Source: a virus. Taken from it: a stretch of DNA of 22,893 nt. A program made the position numbers and the translations under genes. The stretch covers positions 1-22,893 of the IMG/VR virus record IMGVR_UViG_3300027805_000090. One strand, 5' to 3'. Below are positions 22,710 through 22,893 of this stretch, piece after piece. Within the stretch, counting starts at the first letter, position 1. The number at the start of each line of letters is the position of its first letter. Under the pieces are notes generated by a model. The model ran no database searches and had not been told where the DNA came from. It was given only the letters and a program-made list of their open reading frames with translations.

Positions 22710-22893
22710 TTGAAAACACAACTAGTATGCACATTTACAAGAAAAAAAGATACTGACGATACAATAGATTCTATAAAAGAAAATTTTTCAATTTTTAATA
22801 ATAAGATTTTTGTATTCAAATCATTTGATACGCGAGAAGATATTATATTATCATACAACATAGTGATGGACACATATAAAAAATTTCTACCAA
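22710..22893 (+). CDS. Unknown phage protein, 3' partial, TTG start
   Basis: The frame is open from 22683 to the end of the window. The best start is the TTG at 22710: it follows a purine-rich GAGAGAGAGG tract, lies 36 nt after a promoter octamer, and reads MKTQLVCTFTRKKDTDDTID. About 61 residues are visible. They suggest alternating strands and helices (NNKIFVFKSFD, then REDIILSYNIVMD) and are Lys/Asp-rich, with no recognisable motif. An ATG at 22696 in another frame encodes only five residues before a stop and overlaps this start. The reverse strand also has an open frame here, but codon composition, ribosome site and promoter spacing favour the + strand. Function unknown. Confidence 0.6.
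   Translation, partial: MKTQLVCTFTRKKDTDDTIDSIKENFSIFNNKIFVFKSFDTREDIILSYNIVMDTYKKFLP

Noticed and set aside
22670-22873. Minus-strand frame of 67 codons at the right edge
   Set aside because: The + strand frame from 22710 has a promoter octamer at the usual distance, a purine-rich ribosome tract and a more protein-like sequence.

Overview
The window is an AT-rich stretch (by eye roughly one third G+C) from the structural region of a tailed bacteriophage with a contractile tail (myovirus morphology), a distant T4 relative. The evidence is a tail sheath, a tail tube of T4 gp19 length, a long tape measure protein, T4-like neck and tail-completion proteins, and a baseplate hub. Every convincing gene is on the + strand and nothing bacterial is visible. 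The window does not identify the host. The protein types recall large T4-superfamily phages from aquatic samples, but that is an impression rather than a database result.

Layout: (1) 3-2282, neck and completion block: gp13-like (5' end outside the window), gp14-like and gp15-like genes, tightly coupled. (2) 2361-2669, a small coiled-coil protein of unknown role. (3) 2738-5756, sheath and tube. (4) 5877-6951, a gp26-like baseplate/chaperone gene and an overlapping gp51-like ORF, lying where other phages encode frameshifted tail assembly chaperones. (5) 7006-11118, tape measure. (6) 11167-18279, a 2370-residue baseplate protein with three repeat families, a tube-initiator-like domain and a C-terminal self-cleaving S74 chaperone. 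(7) 18327-21378, LysM/gp53-like protein, hub protein and an unrecognised structural protein. (8) 21447-22661, a short, divergent family A DNA polymerase-like protein. (9) 22710 to the end, the start of an unknown gene.

The most notable regulatory signal is the octamer ATATTTAT. It occurs in eight of the nine intergenic gaps of 45 nt or more, usually 31-37 nt before the next start codon, and only once that I found inside a gene. It is a good candidate for this phage's late promoter. Its complement is the T4/cyanophage late motif (T/N)ATAAATA, which is an orientation puzzle. Three intrinsic terminators follow the sheath, the tube and the gp26/gp51 pair; two physically overlap the octamer, giving compact terminator-promoter junctions.

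Working model: each late transcript starts at an octamer. The sheath polymerises on the tube, whose length is set by the tape measure. The giant S74 protein, LysM protein and hub build the baseplate on which the tube starts, and the gp13/14/15-like proteins finish the tail and join it to the head. Terminase, portal and capsid genes are not in the window. No tRNA, CRISPR array, insertion sequence or integration site was seen, and no gene-free stretch exceeds 120 nt.
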